64,000 bases of DNA from Cliona cf. orientalis (Eukaryota > Porifera > Demospongiae > Clionaida > Clionaidae), in NCBI GenBank assembly GCA_963930775.1, contig OZ005689.1:16460760-16524759 (forward strand). Reading direction: 5' to 3'. Positions 60,975 through 64,000 of the stretch are shown here, one piece after another (position 1 is the first letter of the stretch; every line of letters begins with the position of its first letter). The notes beneath the pieces are model-generated. The model saw nothing but the letters and a program-made list of their open reading frames with translations, did no database searches and was not told the origin of the DNA. A program made the translations under genes and the position numbers.

Positions 60975-62638
60975 CTAATGAGGTTCACAATGGATTGAAC
61001 AGTACCACTAAGAATTGCAGTTCATTCATCTAAATACCCACTGTATGGTGTGTGATTGTTTGTAATGGAGGTTGTAAACTATAAAATTAATTATACTATG
61101 GCATTGTAAGTGGTCCCCCCTGGACTGTCCATAGCAACTGTGCATGGTCCCCCGCCATTTACGAGAGGGGTCAGGGGCTCAGTTTTACGCGGTTAGCAGG
61201 GTTAGTCCCAAGGGGTCTCGCAAGCTACACCCCCACTAGTCTAGGCAGGGTTTATCCTGGGGGGACCAAATACGGCGCAGTGGATGTCGACGGGTTTCTC
61301 GACCTGGACTTGTAATGTAATCTTCATTTCATGCAGATGTTATGGGGCTGGCACATGCTGGCACCCAAACTACAGAACCGAGTAATTAATCAAAGCTCAG
61401 CGACAAACCAGCCCCGCCTACTAATTCGGCCCTCATAGGGTGGGTGTGCATTAATTAGGCTATTCAATGGGGTATTAAATAGCCGGTATCGTCGAGGGCA
61501 GGAAACACACTAGCCAGTGTAAGTGGCAGATGACAGTTAATCATCAGTAGAGTAGATGTTGCAGTTATGAGTCACTTAAACAGTGATAGATCACATATAG
61601 GTAATTAGGGGGTTATTATTGTGGTTGCATTTTTAAGGACTTCCCAAGGTGTCTATTGCATGGGTTGCGAACGATATTGCATGTAGAAAAAATGATTTTT
61701 TAAAAATTATTTTGTCAGCCATATTACTGAATGTATTATGGGTCGCCTGCTGGTATTATGAGTCACCACCTTAACTGGCATGTAAATCAGCAGTCACAAG
61801 GTTCTTTCAAGTGATGGTATGTCCATGGCAGCCATCTAGATGTGAGGCATGGTGTGAACACAAACTAATGGCACTTGGATGGGCTAAGAATGATACATTT
61901 TGCTTAGGTAGGACAGCAAAAACGGAAATTCCTTCTTTTTATAAATTCAACACAAAGCATGTGTAAACTCACATGAAAATACATCAGGTAGCAGAGACAA
62001 TTTATCAGATAATAGATCTTGTAAGGTACAGTTTAGTGACCCAACAATTGGACACTTCCTCATTTGTTAGTATGGATGACCCATAATACATGCTGACTCA
62101 TAATAGAAGCATCCACTCTATACTGATCAAGTAAGATACATACAGTTTGTATTAAATTTACCCGTCCTCAAATTATAATAGGCTTATCATACTAAAGTAT
62201 AGTGTCCCAAGTTTAATATAATCACGCTGCTGTTGAGATCAAATGCTGGTCATTTGGCTGCAGCAAGCTAGCTTGTACTTTCAACATATAATATTATGCT
62301 ACTTTTGTGCCAAGCTGCCCCCCAAATAGGATGTAGTAGGAACAGCTAATAAGTTTTGTCTAACATACTCCCACCCACCCCCTAGTCCCATGCAGATGTG
62401 GCTCTTGACAGGCTAGGATGTTTTTTAGGGACAAATCAAATGTGGTTCACTTCAGAGATATGCATAATTATAGTCACTGTCAAACTGCCTGTGGTATTCG
62501 AGTATGTGTATGTAGTATCAAGAAATTGGATACAGTCCTAGGCAGTTTTATTGTCGAACACATACATAGTTGAGGCTTTTTATAAATGTACTTTCATATG
62601 AACAAGGTGTAATTGGTATAGGTACATGCGAAGAGAGC
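60975..62638. other. Intergenic; foldback element and unannotated sequence
   Basis: A foldback lies at 61092-61268. The rest (61269-62638) shows no supported gene or obvious repeat. Confidence 0.5.
61092..61268. mobile_element. Small foldback element
   Basis: TGGTCCCCCCTGGA and TCCTGGGGGGACCA are inverted at the ends of 177 bases. The interior is GC-rich relative to its surroundings. Confidence 0.6.
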
Positions 62639-64000
62639 ATGGCTGCTGGAGATGGACAGAGAAGTCGTCTCAGATTGGTGATTGTAATAACTGTTCTTTC
62701 GCTTCTGCTGCTTGCACCCTTTACCATCTACTATTTATGGAGGTCTCCATACTTGTATACAAAGGGCCTTGTATTTACACCAAGTCCCACACTGGACTTG
62801 AACTGTATAAATAATAAATGTAATTGCCCAGTGATGAATGGAATCATTGATTACACAAGATGTCCATTGGAGCAGGTATTTGCAGTGTATGTGTATAGAC
62901 AAAATGATGTAACCCTGCAATACCCTAGTGACATAAGTGACATTGAGTCTGTCCTGAAAGAAACTAATTCTTGGACAGACACTCCCAGCAAAGCGTGTTT
63001 ATTTGTGTGTATTGTTGGTCCATCGCCCTCTAAAGAGAACTTGCAACTTAACTCCCTACCTCACTGGAATGGTGGCATCAACCATGTTTTAATAGACATC
63101 CCTGAAGTTGGACAAATGTCATCCCCAATTGCCACTATTGGCTCCAGTCTTGTAGCAAGTGGTCAGGCAGTGAGACAAAATCATTTGCATATGCTTACTC
63201 CCCCAGTGTCTCAGAAATACCAATAGCACCTCCGTCACTATATGAAACCCTTTGTACTCACACTTTATACTTTGAAGGTGTGTCCTCACAGAGTGTTTCA
63301 ACTGATTGGTCAAACTCTGCTATGATGAAAGAGTTAAGTTTCAATGTCAAGTTTACCTGTGAACGAACAGGAGCTGTGATTTGTGGTACTGATGAGGAAT
63401 GGGCTCTGTGTACATCTCAAGAGCAACGACTAAGAAGTTGCGCAAATTCAACATTTGCTCTTGTCCTGGGAGTGCCAGATACCAGTGCTATCACATATAC
63501 ACGACTCAGTGAGGCATTGAGATGTGGTGCAGTGCCAGTAGTTGTTGGAGTACGACAACTGCCATTTGATAGTGTGATTAACTGGAACAAGGCAGCAATT
63601 CTCCTGCCATTCCTAACATCACCTCATGATCTGAGTGGCTTACTAACCAGCCTTCAACCAGAAACCTTGGCACTAATGGGTTATCGAAGCCAAGGAAGAT
63701 TCCTTCATGAGACATACTTTTCCAGTCGTAAGGCTGTGCTGCATACCATAATTGCTATATTGAGGTCAAGGTTCATGCATCCTCCGCCGGCAGCTACGGA
63801 TTTCAATGGCAAAATATTTAAAGTTAGCTAATGACGATAATTCTAGAATTTCTCCTTCTCCGAGATTCCTCAACAATTATACAATTTATTCCGAAGAATT
63901 ATTGAACAACCCACCAGGACCTTTTTTCATGTACCCAGTTACTCCATACCGACAGCCATATGTTTCTTCAATGTTTTATGAGCCCAGTAATAATTCACTA
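62639..64000 (+). CDS. Exostosin-like glycosyltransferase (EXTL3-type), 5' part, with two frameshifts
   Basis: Start at ATG 62639 (MAAGDGQRSRLRL), followed by one membrane helix (about 12-32), so a type II Golgi/ER protein. Segments typical of the EXT/EXTL GT47 region are IDYTRCPL, VYVYRQND, LNSLPHWNGGINHVLIDI, RLSEALRCGAVPVVVG and GRFLHETYFSSRKAVL. SPRFLNNYTI and GPFFMYPVTPY then match the linker found in EXTL3 before the GT64 domain, which must lie beyond the window. EXTL3 primes and extends heparan sulfate. Unlike vertebrate EXTL3 there is no long coiled coil after the membrane helix. The frame changes near 63177 (AAAA run) and returns to the first frame near 63809. No intron fits well, so these are one-base indels or sequencing errors. 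Confidence 0.75.

Overview
Eukaryotic nuclear DNA from an early-branching animal, most likely a demosponge such as Amphimedon queenslandica. The assignment rests on animal-type genes (an EXTL3-like glycosyltransferase, V-ATPase subunit D, a histamine N-methyltransferase-like enzyme, a tandem death-effector-domain protein), short GT-AG introns, Ig/FN3 receptors built from symmetric phase-1 exons, and many short inverted-repeat transposon relics. No bacterial operon, CRISPR array or confident RNA gene was seen. Coding sequences were rebuilt by joining exons by eye, and in each intact gene the splice phases add up to one open frame.

Layout. 1-2421: exons of a receptor paralogue, then dispersed repeats. 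2422-12315 and 12516-22409 are the same 9,894 bases, separated by 200 N. The end of one contig equals the start of the next, so this is probably an unmerged assembly overlap and not a real duplication. The unit holds two inverted-repeat elements, a decayed Ty3/gypsy relic and an Ig-FN3 receptor gene that is complete only in the second copy (18504-23629). 23630-29100 has no recognised gene. 29101-30456: histamine N-methyltransferase-like gene. 31361-36813 (minus strand): two Ig-family membrane receptors, one with three nearly identical Ig exons in tandem. 39117-40847 (minus): tandem-DED protein. 44033-45980: secreted protein of possible heme-oxygenase-like fold. 46504-47850 plus an exon at 51082-51270 (minus): broken remains of an NLR-like or death-domain NTPase gene. 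49170-52850: nested repeats. 53026-53317: broken end of an SCPx-type thiolase. 54384-60974: V-ATPase subunit D in ten exons, its introns swollen by repeats. 62639 to the window end: EXTL3-like gene with two compensating frameshifts.

How the genes fit together. V-ATPase subunit D, the EXTL3-like enzyme and the methyltransferase are ordinary metabolic or housekeeping genes. The three Ig-type receptors, the DED protein and the death-domain pseudogene lie within about 30 kb once the assembly overlap is collapsed. Their families act in surface recognition and in death or inflammatory signalling, so the stretch resembles an innate recognition neighbourhood. That is inference from domains and proximity only. 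The strongest new observations are the symmetric exon cassettes (a 339-base Ig exon amplified three times; a 51-base stalk exon repeated three times), the multi-tyrosine receptor tail with a possible intronic polyadenylation switch, and transposon ends that carry perfect DR1 nuclear-receptor motifs.
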